Notes under the pieces: generated by a model
What the model saw: only the letters and a program-made list of their open reading frames with translations
The model's database searches: none
What the model was told of the DNA's origin: nothing
DNA from: Solea solea
Taxonomy: Eukaryota; Chordata; Actinopteri; Pleuronectiformes; Soleidae
Length of the DNA stretch: 64,000 nucleotides
Reading direction: 5' to 3'
NCBI RefSeq assembly: GCF_958295425.1
Contig: NC_081150.1
Span: 12,399,001-12,463,000, forward strand
Position numbers and translations under genes: made by a program
Shown: in pieces, positions 1-18,100 of the stretch
Numbering within the stretch: position 1 is the first letter of the stretch
How the letters are laid out: every line of letters starts with the position of its first letter

Positions 1-284
1 CAGAATACATATGAAACAGGAAAGAGGCTATAGCAGTTTTTTGGCCTGTAACTACTGTTTTTGCTCTGTTCCTTTTCTTTCATTAACTGTATTCTTTTTT
101 TCCTGTGCATTTTACACCTCTTCAATACTCTTTGACATACCCACAAACATGTACACTAAGATATAAGGTCATGAAAGAGGTGGAAATTCAAAATATAATA
201 ACTTTAACAAGTGCCTCTTTGATCAGCTAATACATTTTTTTCCAGTACACATGCCAGGAAACACACATGGTTTGGCACCTGCCT

Positions 285-347
<63 letters not shown>
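285..347. repeat. (CT)n microsatellite
   Basis: A run of about 60 bases of CT dinucleotides with one interruption. The surrounding 1-1040 shows no exon-like reading frame and nothing else recognisable. It lies in the part of the window beyond grm1 exon 2, so it probably sits in a downstream grm1 intron. Confidence 0.95.
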
Positions 348-1042
348 GACCCAGAAGCCTTTTCTCCGCCCATGGAGACATCCACAAAAGCTAAAAAAAG
401 GCCCACTTTCCCGTCCTATTCTATGGAGAGAGATATGGGAATGTAGCCCGAGAGTGTCATTATAATAGATAATTTAAAAGGCATGTTCTGCATCTTAAAG
501 GAAAGAGTGCTCCTGCCCAGAACTTAAACATGCAGGTATACACTGAATACAACAGCACAAACAGAAGCTGCTAAGAGCAGCACTTGCCTTTGCTTCGTTT
601 CCACCACAGGGAGAGTTTAAAGAAAGAAGGACATAGTTCTTCTAAAATGATGACAATGCCAGATTTTACTGCGCGCAACAAGGCAGTTTTTAATTAGGCT
701 GCTTAAAGTTTTAAAAGACATGGTTAGTGTTTAAGGCATTTTATCGTCAGCAAATCAAGTTTAACTACTCTGGCCAATAGAGTGTGACACTACTCTATAT
801 TTAAGATCAACAGTAAGAATCAAAGAGGGCAAAGAGCTTTCTTGCAAAACACACTTGTACCAACAACCGTTGGTACACTGCACAGAGCATCCTCCATATG
901 CATCATAATAATGCCACTAAATAAACTTAAAGCCCCAGGGCAGAACTTCTGCGGCCCCCACGAAGAATTTTGAGTAATTACCAAAATAAACTGTTTTGCT
1001 ACGCAGTCCCGGCACGGCTTGACTCGGCACAATTTTTTTATG

Positions 1043-1600
1043 CTTTTCCATTAGTAGATAGTACCTGGTACTTTGTTAGTGCCTGCTCTTGAGGTTCCAA
1101 GCGAGCTGAGCCGATACTATGCGTGACGTCGTCAGACTGCCCGCCACTGATTGGTCAGAGTACCGTGACTGGAAGAGTCATGAGCGCGATGTCCGACACA
1201 AGAATCAAACCAAACAACGCTGAACTGTAGATCAGTTAAAAAGATATAAAAATCCTGAAAACATGCGTTAATCTCCAACATTTAGCGTGGAAATGCCTAA
1301 AAAGCTCAACATTTAACAGAGGAGTCTGGCGTATTTAGCGACAGCACTGCCGAAAGCGCGAACCACATCACAACCCCTCCCCCCGTCTGTGCTCCGGTCA
1401 TGCAGGAAATACTGAACAAATCCTTTTAATGAACTGATTCTAATGATTCAGTACATCCAAAACAACTGCTTTACAAGTCACTAGCCACTAGGTTTGTGTG
1501 CGTCGTGTGTAAAATGGAGTCACAGCAGTTTCATGCAGCCGTGCTATGATGACTCCGCCCACGTTGAGGAGGTAATATAGTCATGTAAAACCTTGATTGG
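1043..1600. mobile_element. Degraded TIR DNA transposon (hAT-like appearance), left half
   Basis: About 340 bases here (from ~1263) match closely a segment in intron 12 of lipoxygenase copies D (~41108-41460) and E (~52650-53030). Examples are the shared stretch around 'acagaggagtctgg' and the following 'gtatttagcgacagc'. The left end here begins CTTTTCCATTAG, which is the inverted counterpart of the ...GGTGGAAAAG end preserved at ~41505. The two loci therefore seem to keep opposite ends of one non-coding element family. No transposase reading frame is visible. The hAT-like label is inference from the end sequence only. Confidence 0.5.
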
Positions 1601-2492
1601 CTTAATCAGCATTGTGTGATTTGACTTGGATGTTATGCACTACAGATTTAAGGAAGTCCAATGTTTGAAAGTGTCACGTCATAGTCGTACATCTTTATAA
1701 TGTGGAAAAGGTCCAGTTCTAAATCTTTGAACGTTAGGACGAGCGGTGATGGGAGTTACGATGCTGCAGTTTGTCTCTGAGGTTCTTCCTGTCAGGGGGA
1801 TGATGGGTGAGTATTTGAGCTACGCCCGTGCAGCGTTCAGCAAATCTCTAATGACTGCTTAGCTAGGCTACAAGCCTCTGTCATCCTTAGCTGTCTTATT
1901 AATGTCCCCCCCTCACATAAAAATACAGTTGACAACTGCTCTACAACAGACTGGTGCCAAAGACCTCATTCCTCTCTGAAATGATGGAGGGTGAGGGGGC
2001 GTTGTTGCATGAATGAACTGAAAGTTGGCATCAGGGTCGCCGCTTCTCCTGACAACTGTGAATGTTCCTTGAGGGCTATTTCTATAATGTAATGCACCAC
2101 TGTATAAGTGTGTGACAAGACTCTACTTGCCCTTTTTCTAATGACTAAGATTTTTGCCACAGTCAATCACTGTCACTCTCCATTGACTCTAACAGAGAAA
2201 GAAGATGTGTAATGTAAAGTCAAAGAGATGGAGTGATTATCCAAACAGAAAATCGGATAATGCTGACTCAGCATCATTATCGAATGTTTGGAGAGGAATT
2301 AGTGCCTTTTTTTCTTTCTAAAGAAATACCAATTATACATAGATAGTTCTATTCAGTGCTACTGGTATGTGGTCTAATTCTTCTTGGTTTCCATGGTGAT
2401 TTGAACATCAGGAGGACAACAAGGAGCGCCTCGCAGCCTCACGGACCCGCAAAATTCTTGCCATTCCAAGAGACGCTTTCAACTGTCAATTA

Positions 2493-7515
<5,023 letters not shown>

Positions 7516-8196
7516 CTGCAGGAAAAAACATGGAACAAGATGCGAGATGTGAGAAGCGACGCCAGATGTGCTGAACGAGTTGACTTGAACACGCAAGCTT
7601 GTATTTCTCTTCATACATCAGTATTTCCTTTTTCTATTTTGTGCTTTACACCACTATTTTTTCTACGCAGTGTTTTACAACTGTACCTAAAACAGCAACA
7701 TATTTATTCCTTATCGAGAAATCCATAGTCATAAAACTTAAACAATAAAACATACAGAGAACAACTCTCATCCTTCTATTTTTATATTCAAACATGGCAC
7801 ATAAACACACACACACGCACACATACGCCGCCTGTCTTATCGACGCCCTGTTATACATTCCTTCAGCTGGCCTCATGCCTCTCTTATCAACTATACCGTC
7901 GAATTGTGAGCCTTTGAGCAAGGCACTTACTGTCCTGTCCACTGGGCAAAGCAAAACTGTAAAGGTTGTCTTTGAAGCGACAAAATGCCACAAACAACCA
8001 TTGCTTTCCTAATAAAAACAGCGCTCTGGAGAGAGACAGAGAGGCTCAGTGCACTGGGCTTTTTAGGCCGTGGAGAAAATAAGGTAGAAAGCAGATTTCA
8101 GCACCGCGGACAGCGCCGGGGACGTGTTTGGTGTTTGGGGATCGGACTCCAGTCTGCATGGGCTCGTCATGTTCCCTCTATCTCTCTCACTCACTC

Positions 8197-8224
8197 TCAC
8201 ACACACACACACACACACACACGC
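8197..8224. repeat. (CA)n microsatellite
   Basis: A CA dinucleotide run upstream of grm1. A similar short CA run lies at 7805-7825. The region 7516-8625 otherwise shows no supported gene. Confidence 0.95.
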
Positions 8225-8625
8225 ACGCGCATCTCTTCACGATCTGACTCAAGACAGTTTCAGGTGAAGCTGAGAGAAAAAAACAACAACAACAACACAT
8301 CTTTAATCCCATTTGAATTCTACAGGACTCGCAAGACTGCACTCTGCACGTTTTATTTGTAAAACTACATACTGTATCTGTCCCTATGTAGCACCGATTA
8401 TTATTCACAATACTAACATCAATTACAATAACGATAATAATTCTGACAAAGATGTAGATTGAAGGAGAACAGGTATGTTTTAAAATACATACTGCATGTC
8501 TTTTTTCGCAATGTGTAACATCAAAAAACTTACCTGGATCTTTGAGACATGTCGCGCGCCTCCGTCCGTCTTCTGTAACGCGTGGTCCTCGCCTGTAGCG
8601 TTTGAGTCTCTCTCCCTCCCTTGCT

Positions 8626-8626
8626 G

Positions 8627-8657
<31 letters not shown>

Positions 8658-8695
8658 CCTCTCTCTCTCTCTTTCTCTCTCTCTCTCTTTCTCTC
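8626..8695. repeat. (CT)n low-complexity tract
   Basis: An imperfect CT/CTTT run upstream of grm1. It creates long Ser/Leu frames on the plus strand and Arg/Glu frames on the minus strand, which are not genes. Confidence 0.95.
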
Positions 8696-8919
8696 AACTC
8701 GAAACGTGAACATGAAGACCCCACCACCGCTATTCACCCACGCAACCGTCGCCTTTTCTACAGTATTCACCACATTTGACTACATGTACACTTGGCAAAT
8801 GTTGATACATGCGATCAGAGCTCGAATGAAAAGAGAGAATCTAGTGTCACAAATAAATTTTAAAAAAAATCACACCAGTGGAACATTTTGTGCAAGATGT
8901 GTCTCCTTAGTTCATTGAT

Positions 8920-11420
8920 GCGATTGCCATTATCTCATAAATCTAGTGACGTGAAGGTCTCAGGAAATGTTGAGTGGAAAATAATGACTGTTATGCACCC
9001 ATGGTGAAACAACGGACGTGATTCATCATATGTGTGTGTAACTTTATGGTGTCAGGCATTTGCCATTAAATTGTATTTCAGTATAAATGAAGGACATTGT
9101 AATGATGCAGCTGGACACGCCTGTTGTCCTCAACGATTTACAGTTTATCTTCATTCTTCAAGTTAACCTGAGAGACGTATATAACGCACAGCAAGTGCAC
9201 TGCACAGCTACAGTGAAATGAATGTGTTCAGCACCAAGGACAGCAGTAAACATCTTTGCCATTGCGCCACCTAGTGTTTGAATGAAGGTCACTGATGACA
9301 TTTCTGTCCTCTGGTCAATAGAGGCCAGTGATTGATTTCTATTTTGCTTCTCCGTAAAAAGTATGAACAGTTTCTCTCTCAGTAATCTGACCTGATGTCA
9401 ACACACGTGTGTAACACGTTCATTTGAAATTGAAGCTCCAGAGTGTAACATTAAGCAGGGATTTTCAGCAGGAAACTGAGTATTCTACACATTCATATTA
9501 TTGACTGAAAGGGTACATAGTCGGTTTGAAAAGTAAAGTCCAGAAAGTTAGCCACCAGGGGGAGACTGCACTGGTTGCAAAAAGAACACAAACGGAAGTC
9601 TATGGGCAAATGAGTTTACTTCTCACTTGATTTATAATATCAGTTAACATTTTCTGTGGCAGTTAATGGTCTCATTTACTAATTTCCCTAATAGCACATG
9701 ATGTCAGTTTTGCAAATTATGTTCCCAATTAGAGGGAAATAGATGAAACAGCCTGGTACACCTGAATGAACACCGTGGACTGATGGTGCATTCCTGGATG
9801 CAGGTGAAGAAGCTCTGTGAACATTTAGTTGCAAAAACTGTCAGCGTACCAGTCAAATCACAAATCAGTTGGAACTAGAGGACTGCATCCATTTTAACAC
9901 ATGGTCTATGATTTGCAGGAAGTGTTTTAAAATAAAACATTCATTTTATATTTTTTAGAATAGATCTTTGTAGGTTAGGCAAGGATTGAGCTGTAATAAA
10001 GGTATAAATCACAAACATATTTGTAAGGGAGTTGTTATGACGCCGCATCTGCTGGTGCCAGAGGCTCGGGGAGCGACCATTTGATATTGAACATGAATAA
10101 AAGTGACATGTTTGAGTGGGAGTGACTACTTAGATGCTGCAGCCACAGGGCAAAGGGCGGTATACTTGGTTTATTCAATGCTGACCACAAGGGAGACAAG
10201 ATTCACTTGCTTGTGCAATGCTGGGTTATGAGTCATTTAAATGGGCTGATTATCAATTTAATATTGTAAGTACTTTTATACTGTCTTTTTGTAGTAGGTC
10301 CTCGATTTTAGTCAAATTTTAATGTTAAACCTGTGTCTACCTTTCCAAGCAACTATTAACAGCAGAGGGAATCTTGTTTCAAATATCTCATTAAAATAAC
10401 AAGCATGGTTTCAGGACTGGACAGTTCCAGGGTAAAAGCGGGACAAAGAGGATGTTTTTGCACCATCACCAATCGCTAAGGGGTAAACTAGCACAGTAGT
10501 ACGGAAATACAAAAACATCTTTTCACCATCTTGCCTGTGGTAAAAATTGGTGCCCTGAAATCAGCAATGTCTCAAATGCCAATGAAAGAGATGCTGAAAT
10601 GCTGTGGACTGAGCTCTGGAATATTAACAAATTTGTTTTCTATTGTGACATTGACAGCTACACACCTGTCCTCCACTCAATTCTCGTGCTTTTTACCTAT
10701 TTATTTTGCCTCCTCCTGGATTGGTAGTTGTAGCTGACACACAGGATTAAACAATGTGTGTGTTATCTGTATTTATGGGCTCTTATTTTCTCTCCTATAA
10801 TTGTGGAATCAGCAGTAGCTGAGGTGTGTTTTATATTGTCTGGCCGGTCTAGGACATACATACATTATTGGTTGAATCAATTACATACTGGCTTTAAAAC
10901 ACTTATACTAAATCAATACATCATATGGGTTATAAAAACACAGGCAAGCAGAGTATCAGTAACAAATGATGTTGTTTGGATTAAGGCCACCACAAATATC
11001 ATTTTCGCACTTGGTTTCTTCGCTCCAGAGTACTAAAGATTTAGTTTAAGTAACATTTATGTGTTTTTTTTTTACAAATTCTGACTTTTCAGAATGTTAT
11101 ATGAGGTAGTAGTGACAGTCTCACTAGCTGCATGTGTTTGCTTCAACACCTCATGACAAGTGCTCTGCTGAGCAGTGAGCACTGTCCTGCTGATGTGTCC
11201 ATGAGTCAGGTCCTGCAGCTGCAGGGCTGCAGCTCTCCACTGATCCCAACCTAAAAATGTGGCATCTCCTGTCCTCAGTCTGAATCTAACCATTACTCTA
11301 AAAAATACAAGAACAGTGCAACACTGACCTCTTCTGTTTGTGAGTGGTTACTGCATGAAACAGAAGACACTTATGTGTGGATGAAGTTATTTTTTCTTTT
11401 TGGATGGACTGAAGAAAGGA
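8920..11420. other. Intergenic stretch, no gene seen
   Basis: About 2.5 kb between grm1 and the coiled-coil relic. It is A/T-rich, with short frames lacking conserved motifs or splice context. No recognisable mobile-element ends were found. Confidence 0.6.
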
Positions 11421-11429
11421 GAGAAAGAA

Positions 11430-12240
11430 AAGGTAGGTGTGTGGGGGTAAGAGTTGGGGAGTTTCTGAGTCATTTGTGCCTGAAGCTGGTCCTTCAGTTG
11501 GCAGATCAGACTGTTGGTGCTGGCTTCTGCAGTCTTCCATTCTTGCTGCCCCTTTTACCAGCTCTCAGCATGTTGCTGCTTCTCTGTCTCAAGCTCTTCT
11601 ACCTTGCTCCTCCAGACATTATATTAGAGCCAACTCCTTCTCCATGCCTGCATTCAGGTCATGCAGTTTTTCTTTACAACTGGCCTCCAGCTCGTTGACC
11701 TTGGCTCCCTCCACCTTTGGAGGCCTGTGCTCCTCTTTCTTCAGGTGCTGAAGCTGGTTCTTGAGTTGGCAAATCAGACTGCTGGTCCTGGTCTCTGCCA
11801 TTTTCCAGTCCGGCTTCTCCCTCTCAACTTCCTTGATCCTTCTCCTTCATATGTTATCTCTCTGAGCTGACTACTTTTCCATGCTGGCATAAAGGGTTTC
11901 CACCTTGGCTGCCCAGTGGGCCTCGCTGTTCTTCAGCTGGCTAGGTTTTTTCAGTCAGCATGTTTAAAATATAGAAATATAGTGTGAGTGTGTTTCTTCT
12001 TTACGCATATTTTAAGCTCTAACTGAACTCATTTTGCTTAAGAAGGGTCACTTCTTCTTTCAGAGCCTTGTTCTCTTGCTAAACCTTAATCTCAACCTCT
12101 TTCCGGGTCTGCAAGGTGGCCATTGGGCTATGCTGGAAGGCATATTTGTGGATTCTTGGAGGTTGAGTTGTTCAGTTGTTGTTCTGAAGTGGACGTCAAA
12201 TGGTGTCTGAATGACAGGTGTCAGCTTTATATGTAGGGCA
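11430..12240 (-). pseudogene. Decayed coiled-coil gene with preserved TATA promoter
   Basis: Read on the minus strand, a TATA-type box (ACATATAAAG, ~12233-12224) and a CRE-like TGACGTCC precede an ATG at 12123. It opens MATLQTRKEVEIKV, then an in-frame TAG, then QENKALKEEVTLLKQNE. A second block (about 11943-11620) encodes amphipathic coiled-coil sequence such as QLKNSEAHWAAKVETLYASM and TSSLICQLKNQLQHLKKEE, again broken by stops. A third block (~11560-11440) repeats the 'T.SLICQLK.QLQ' pattern in a shifted frame, so the parent protein probably had internal repeats. At least three in-frame stops plus frame changes make a working product unlikely. I do not recognise the parent family. The matching plus-strand frames are shadows. 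Confidence 0.6.
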
Positions 12241-12459
12241 AGTCCATGTTGTATCTGATCATGTCACAATGATGTATCAAAGGACAACTATATTACCATA
12301 TATGGATGACGCTTGTTGCTTGGCAACGCACTTAAATTGCTACCCTGCCGACAGTATTACCCCTATCGATGAATAAACAAATCAATCACGTTTTTGTCAC
12401 CTATAAATAGTAGGTGTGCCACGTACAACTGAGTGCGCTCAGTGTATAACGATCACCAC

Positions 12460-12680
12460 TTTACTTACTGACAGTATTTTCTGTCAAAAAACGTACGTTT
12501 GTGCCGCAAGTTTGTTTATTTCCGGGTTGTGCGGCCCATAGCATGCGCAGTAGTGTTACTCCCATAATACCTCTCGGCTTTGTGAACGAGCCGTCCGCGT
12601 TCTCTACTTGCTCGGCGCGTTCATGAACTGTCAGAGGCATGATGGGAGTGACGTAGTTACAGCTGCTGTCAGTGTTTGCT
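12460..12680. promoter_or_regulatory. Possible promoter-like CpG patch
   Basis: This short segment combines an NRF1-like GCATGCGCAG (12541-12550), a CRE-like GTGACGTAG (~12649-12657) and two ACTCCCAT-like elements (RC of GATGGGAGT, and TACTCCCATAATAC). These are common in vertebrate promoters. It lies about 340 bases upstream of the minus-strand coiled-coil relic and 1 kb upstream of the fbxo30 first exon. No transcript can be assigned from sequence alone. Confidence 0.25.
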
Positions 12681-13589
12681 GTGATATTAAAGCATGTCAT
12701 TTAAAATGTTTAGTATATTTGTAATCCGCCTCAGCTCGTCATTTCACGGATACATACTGTATGATAATAATCAAAGTCACTGTAAACTGAAAAAAAAACT
12801 ACGAAAAATACATAGAGTGTACATTATTATCAACATTATATTAACATCATTCTTACATTATAGTAATATAGTGATCATAAAAAACTGAAATAAAGTCAGG
12901 CCACAAAATCTGCAGACTCATGATCATATTATTAGGAACAATAACAACGTGTTAAAAGTAGTTTTATAACTCCAGATTCTTTCACTCAACACGTTTATCT
13001 TCAATTCTAATTAATGTTTTCATTACATTTATCAGTAACTTTATGAACCGATAGTGATGATAAGAAAACCAGCCTCCCCGGAAATCACTGGTGAGAAGAC
13101 AGCAGGTCTCAGTGCATCACACGGTCACAGCGCCACAGTCCACGCCGTCATCTGCCCCGTAATATAAATGCTAACAGGCGACGAATAAATAACTAAAACC
13201 GGCTTTGTCGTAATATTCTTTTTAAATGTAAAAGACAAACACCCCATTGCCTTCATTTGTTCACAGTTCTCGTAAAGGTCTCATATAGTACGCTTCCCTG
13301 ACCGTAGCGCCGTTCCCGAGAAGCCACATGGCCGCGCTTTGACGGGCTCGTACACAGCTGTGACGTCACGCTGTGAAAAGTGGCCTTTTATGGCCTTTAG
13401 GGAGATTCTAAGTTCATGTCTCCAGGTGTTAAATACGTCTTTGTTACGATTGTGTTCAGTGGGAAAATTGCTTTTTGTGCCACATGAGTATTTTCTGTTG
13501 CAGTACCAGGAGTGGCCACTGGAAAAATGTCTTCAAGGCAGGGGGCGGTGCTCTCTCTACCCAGTCCTATAATACATCTATGTTCCACA

Positions 13590-14545
13590 GAGGCAACTGT
13601 TAGTAGCTAATTATATTTATACAGAAGAAACGATTATACGCTGTATAACGAAACGTTTACCTGCCTATACACGCATAAGGTGAGAATCTACTCGTATGCA
13701 AACGCAACTTTATGTAGCCGAGTTAGCTTTATTGAGAACCGTTTAACTTCGGAGCAGACTAGCTGTTGTTAGCCAACATTAGCCGCCGCTAGCTTTGTCA
13801 TTGTTCCAATAAACAAGTTGCTTTAATTGTGAAGGGACAGTTGACAAGAAACGAGCTTTTAGTATGAGTATGTATACAAACTGCGGAACACCTTAGCAAA
13901 AGATTGCCGTCGTTGTATCGTCGGTTATTTACATAATAGTAATGTTTGTTGTCAGTAAACTTCGACTATCAGTTACAAGTCACTTTCTGCTCAGTTGAAT
14001 GCGCACTTAATTCGGAGTCTTCGACAGTTAAGAAATCCATACCTGGAATTATATGCATCACAAGTCAGGATGTATTCAGGAAACGATGGGTTGATGGCTA
14101 GTTGAGTCAGGTGATATAAGGTTTCCGATGTAGACAGACAGCTGCACTGTTGACAACCTCTCACCATCTCATTCGCAAAATAATGTCTTTTTCTTATACT
14201 TTATAGCAAAATAATGTCAGTTCTAGAAAAACCCGAATATGTACGAAATCAACTACTAAGTGCAAAACAACTAAGTAAATATGTATATGATCATTCAACT
14301 GCACAACTGCACAGCTGCACTAGAGGTGTTTGTCAGATGTTCAAATACAAGATGTTGTGGGTGATGTTTAATGTTCTTTTCATACAGTAAATGATACGAG
14401 ATACTTGCCAGTTTGTGAAAACGTTACACACACTGAAAGCAATATATTTTTAAGTGAGTTTAGTGTGACATGAAGACTGCAATATGTTTTCCCAGGTTTT
14501 AAGCTCAACGATCCCTGAAAGCACAGTGACATCTAATGGTCTGGA
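13590..14545 (+). other. Predicted fbxo30 5' untranslated exons
   Basis: A first exon ends at 13679 (AAG|GTGAGA) and a short second exon spans 14496-14545 (acceptor TTTTCCCAG, donor GTAAGT). The coding exon opens at acceptor TTGCAG with first base 14769. Splicing 14545 to 14769 creates a 20-codon upstream ORF starting at ATG 14536 and ending in TGA two bases before the fbxo30 start at 14824. The transcription start itself is not visible. The segment 13680-14495 is intron with nothing recognisable. Confidence 0.5.
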
Positions 14546-14823
14546 GTAAGTATAGCAGCTCTTCAAGACAGGCCCACAACTTGGATTTAATATCATACTG
14601 TATGTGTGCAGTTAAAGTTTTGTAAGGCGACTTTACACACATTATTGTGCTTTAGTGTGTGATTCATTAATGTCATACAGGTGTTAATAATAATCTGATA
14701 CTCAGTACTATTAATTTAACATGTGTTATCTTTTATACTCACATTTAGCTTTTTCATTTATCTTGCAGGTCAGTGGATTTCCTCAGTCACACTCGGGTAC
14801 TTTTTACCCCTTCATCTCTGAAG

Positions 14824-17607
14824 ATGGAGAAGGACCATATTCACTGTATGGCCTGTGTTAACCAGAGATGCATGGTCAGACCTGAACCAGGCATTTCCTG
14901 TGACCTCATCACTTGTCCTCAAGTGTGTGGTGCTGTGTTTCACTCCTGCAAAGGAGATGAGCACCATCTTATGTGTCCCTTGTTGAAGGTACCCTGTCTA
15001 AACAGTGGCTATGGCTGTCCTGTCATGCTGGTTCGCAACCAAATGTATGGACACCTGGGGGTGTGTCCGGCTGGACTGGTATGCTGCACTATGGAGTGGA
15101 ACAGATGGCCTGTTAGCTGCCTGGACTACACATCTTATGAAAGCCTGAGTCGTGGGGTGGAGGAGGTGGAGCAGTTGGATATGGCGCTTGCCCTTCAGGA
15201 TCAGCGCACACTACTTGAGTCTCTTAAGGTGATCGCCATGGCACCAACTGCAGAGAGAAAGCCACATGTCCTGGTTAGTAAAGAGAGCAGGCCAACATCT
15301 GCCTCAGGCTCAGCAAAGGAGAAGATTGTTTGTGGAATTAATGGGCTGAAGGAGGAACACTTCAGTAAACTTTATGAAGCCACAGTAGAGACTGCACGGA
15401 GTTTAGCTGCTGCTTTGGATTTTGTTAGCAGTGTCAATTCTGTTCACAGCAGCACAGTGGGTGTGAACAGTGCAGCTGTTGTGCAGGAGAGTATACCAAG
15501 CAGCAATGGAGAACTTCAGAATGGACTGGAGGACAAAGCATTTGAAGTTACTGAGGGTTTAAGTAAAAGACGAATGGAGAAGAGTGTTTGTTCTAACTGT
15601 TTAAGTGGAAATGGGGCACCTAAAGGAACAGATCAGAAAATGTTAAGCTCAATTAATAGACCTGAGCCAGGAGCAACAGGGGCTTTTCAAGAGACAGCTG
15701 TTGAGGTACAAGATGATATGAATGCTGGAATCACTCAAGAGCCAGTGACCCCTCAGATGATATCTCCAAGCTGTGTCACCCAGGGTGTGGCACAGAGGGC
15801 TGACCATGTGGTCCTGGAAGACAGAGGGCAAGCTCTATTAGAAAGCCATAGGTCTAGGCAGAAGTTCCACAATTACCAGGTTTTTAGGGACCAGAGCCAA
15901 TGTTCATTACCCAACGGACATATAGGTTCCCTGCCAGATAAGTCACCATGTAGAGTGCAACCCAAAATGGAGAACAAAGCTGTGGATACCTCAGATCTGC
16001 AGCATGATGATGACCCAATGGGACTAGGAGAGATTGATCTTATCACGGCAGCGCTGCTGTTCTGTTTAGAAGAGTCTAGAGAGTGCAGAAGAATCTCTGA
16101 TACAGTCTATGTTGATGGTCACTGTGTTGACTTTGGCACACAGACTTTCACTTTCCCTGCAGCAATCTTAGTAACCAACACCAGAGTGGGTGACATGGCC
16201 TCTGCTTCTGCCTGTGATCATGCTGCCCCTCAGCTCTCTTACCCCAGCCCTTTCCACACTCTTCGCCTTGGCCTTGTGCTGGAAGCTCAGGAGGTAGAGG
16301 CGGTCCCATATAACCACTATCTCCCTTCAAACCCCAGGCACCAGCATATGTTCCCCTTCGTCTGTGGCCAGTCATTCCGCCGGGACCAGTTTTCTTCCCA
16401 TTTCTCAAATGTCCATGGTGACATTCATGCTGGTCTTAACGGTTGGATGGAACACCGCTGTCCCCTGGCGTATTATGGCTGCACATTTTCCCAGCGGAGG
16501 TTTTATCCATCCACCCAGGGAGCCAAGATTGTCCATGACAGGCACCTCAGGTCCTTTGGGGTACAACCTTGCCCAAGGGCTAAACTTCCAGGTGAATCCC
16601 AGTCTGACCAATTAAGTGGGCTTCCCATTGAGATACTGTGGCACATAGCTGGATTCCTGGACAGTTTCAGCCTGTGCCAGCTCTCACTGGTTTCTCGGAC
16701 TATGAGGGAAGTGTGTGCCAGTCTCCTCCAGACCAGGGGTGTAGTGGAGCTGCAGTGGGAGCGAAGACGAGGCCCCAATGCTCATGGCACTGTCTCATGG
16801 CAGGTCAAAAATAGAGTAAGCAGACAACCAAATCACTTCTGTACATTAATGATTCTCTGTCTTTTGCTCAGTATAATAGTTTTGAGGTCTTTTGTCACCT
16901 GTCAACATTCCCACACTGCACACAGGAAGTTATTTGTTATATGTCAAGAGGGACAGACAGCAAGATTGAGCTCGTGAAAGGTTTCAGAAATTAATTTTAC
17001 TGCTAAAAATAATTTAGTTGTAAAGATGATGGAATAAAGCTTTTTGTTCCTGTTGCAGTATACAGTATGTAACCGGTGTAGTTTTGTGGCCTGCATATAT
17101 TTACATATACACACACATCTAATAGTATTGCATCAGAGAGCCTATTTTCAGATGAAGGACGCAGCATATATATAATGTCACATCATTTCTGTTCAGACAA
17201 AGACCAAATTGAGGCAATATAATAACATGAAAAACAACAAATACCACTGGAATTTTACACACTGGATCTTTAAATTTATAAAGAAGTTTGTCATGTTGGG
17301 GAAACTGTGAATCAGAGTAACAATATGTAGCTACAGATAAGAGTCCCACTGAAATGTTTGCATGTTTTGGCCTCTTCATCACATTATCCTTTTTTTTTAT
17401 TTACTGTTGCAGGTGTGGAGATTCACCACTGCCTTCAGCCCGGTGTCGTCCTGGGCTTTCTGTGACCTCCCCAGCATGTCGGACCATCTTAAAAGGTGCC
17501 ACTTCAACGTGGTCGAGCACAAGACTGAACCTATACCTCTCCCTGCCATGTGCCCTGCACGAGATGGACACTCACTGCGTCGTGTCCTGCGTCACATTAA
17601 CACCTGA
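14824..17607 (+). CDS. fbxo30: F-box only protein 30 (SCF ubiquitin-ligase substrate adaptor)
   Basis: Coding exons 14824-16815 (donor AGA|GTAAGC) and 17413-17607 (acceptor GTTGCAG) give about 728 residues; human FBXO30 is about 745. The start is set at ATG 14824 (MEKDHIHCMACVNQRC) because it matches the family N-terminus; the 17 codons upstream lack an ATG. Residues ~1-100 form a Cys-rich TRAF-type zinc finger (CMVRPEPGISCDLITCPQVC, CCTMEWNRWPVSC). A conserved central block contains MGLGEIDLITAALLFCLEES. A second Cys/His block reads HAGLNGWMEHRCPLAYYGC. The F-box begins near residue 598 (LPIEILWHIAGFLDSFSLCQ). The last exon encodes the conserved tail VWRFTTAFSPVSSW. By family knowledge it recruits substrates to SKP1-CUL1 ligases (MUSA1 in muscle). 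A read-through of the intron after 16815 hits a stop at about 16975. Confidence 0.96.
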
Positions 17608-18100
17608 GCACACAAGGCCGACCTCTCACAGATGGCACCAGAGTCACTGTAGTATTATGTGGATGTTGCAATCAAAGATTTTCAATTTGAAAAAACATGA
17701 ACTTTTCTTGCATTTCACGATGGATTATGAAGATGCCTTAATCAATTAACACCTTTTGTGTCTGTTGTTGTGGGTAAACACATACATATAGCTTTGCATG
17801 AACCTTTGCTGAAAATGCAACCCCACTAAACTAAAGTATATTTTTCCTCATGTAGACAAATATGCACAATAGATTTATATTCTATATTTGAGATAATGAG
17901 ATACTTGGTTATTGCATTATTTCTACTGACAGAAGCGACACAAGAGTTGTTCCTTCATTGTTGGTCTTTCTGATTCAAGCTAAGAGCGTCAACTTAATGC
18001 AAGTCTGTAGTCTGGAATGCCAGGAATGAGGTAATGAATGAATTAATGTCCCAATAATGTATGTAAATTGCTACCATTTAATAAAATCTTGACAACCTTT
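17608..18100 (+). other. fbxo30 3'UTR with poly(A) signal at 18080-18085
   Basis: The sequence after the fbxo30 stop is non-coding and A/T-rich. It reaches a canonical AATAAA at 18080-18085, followed by a T/G-rich stretch, which fits the end of the transcript. 18100-18520 holds nothing recognisable. Confidence 0.6.

Noticed and set aside
8480..8918. Ser/Leu-rich plus-strand and Arg/Glu-rich minus-strand frames.
   Set aside because: Translation of a CT microsatellite.
14773..14823. Upstream extension of fbxo30 by 17 codons.
   Set aside because: It would start at GTG immediately after a splice acceptor. The family-matching N-terminus begins at ATG 14824.
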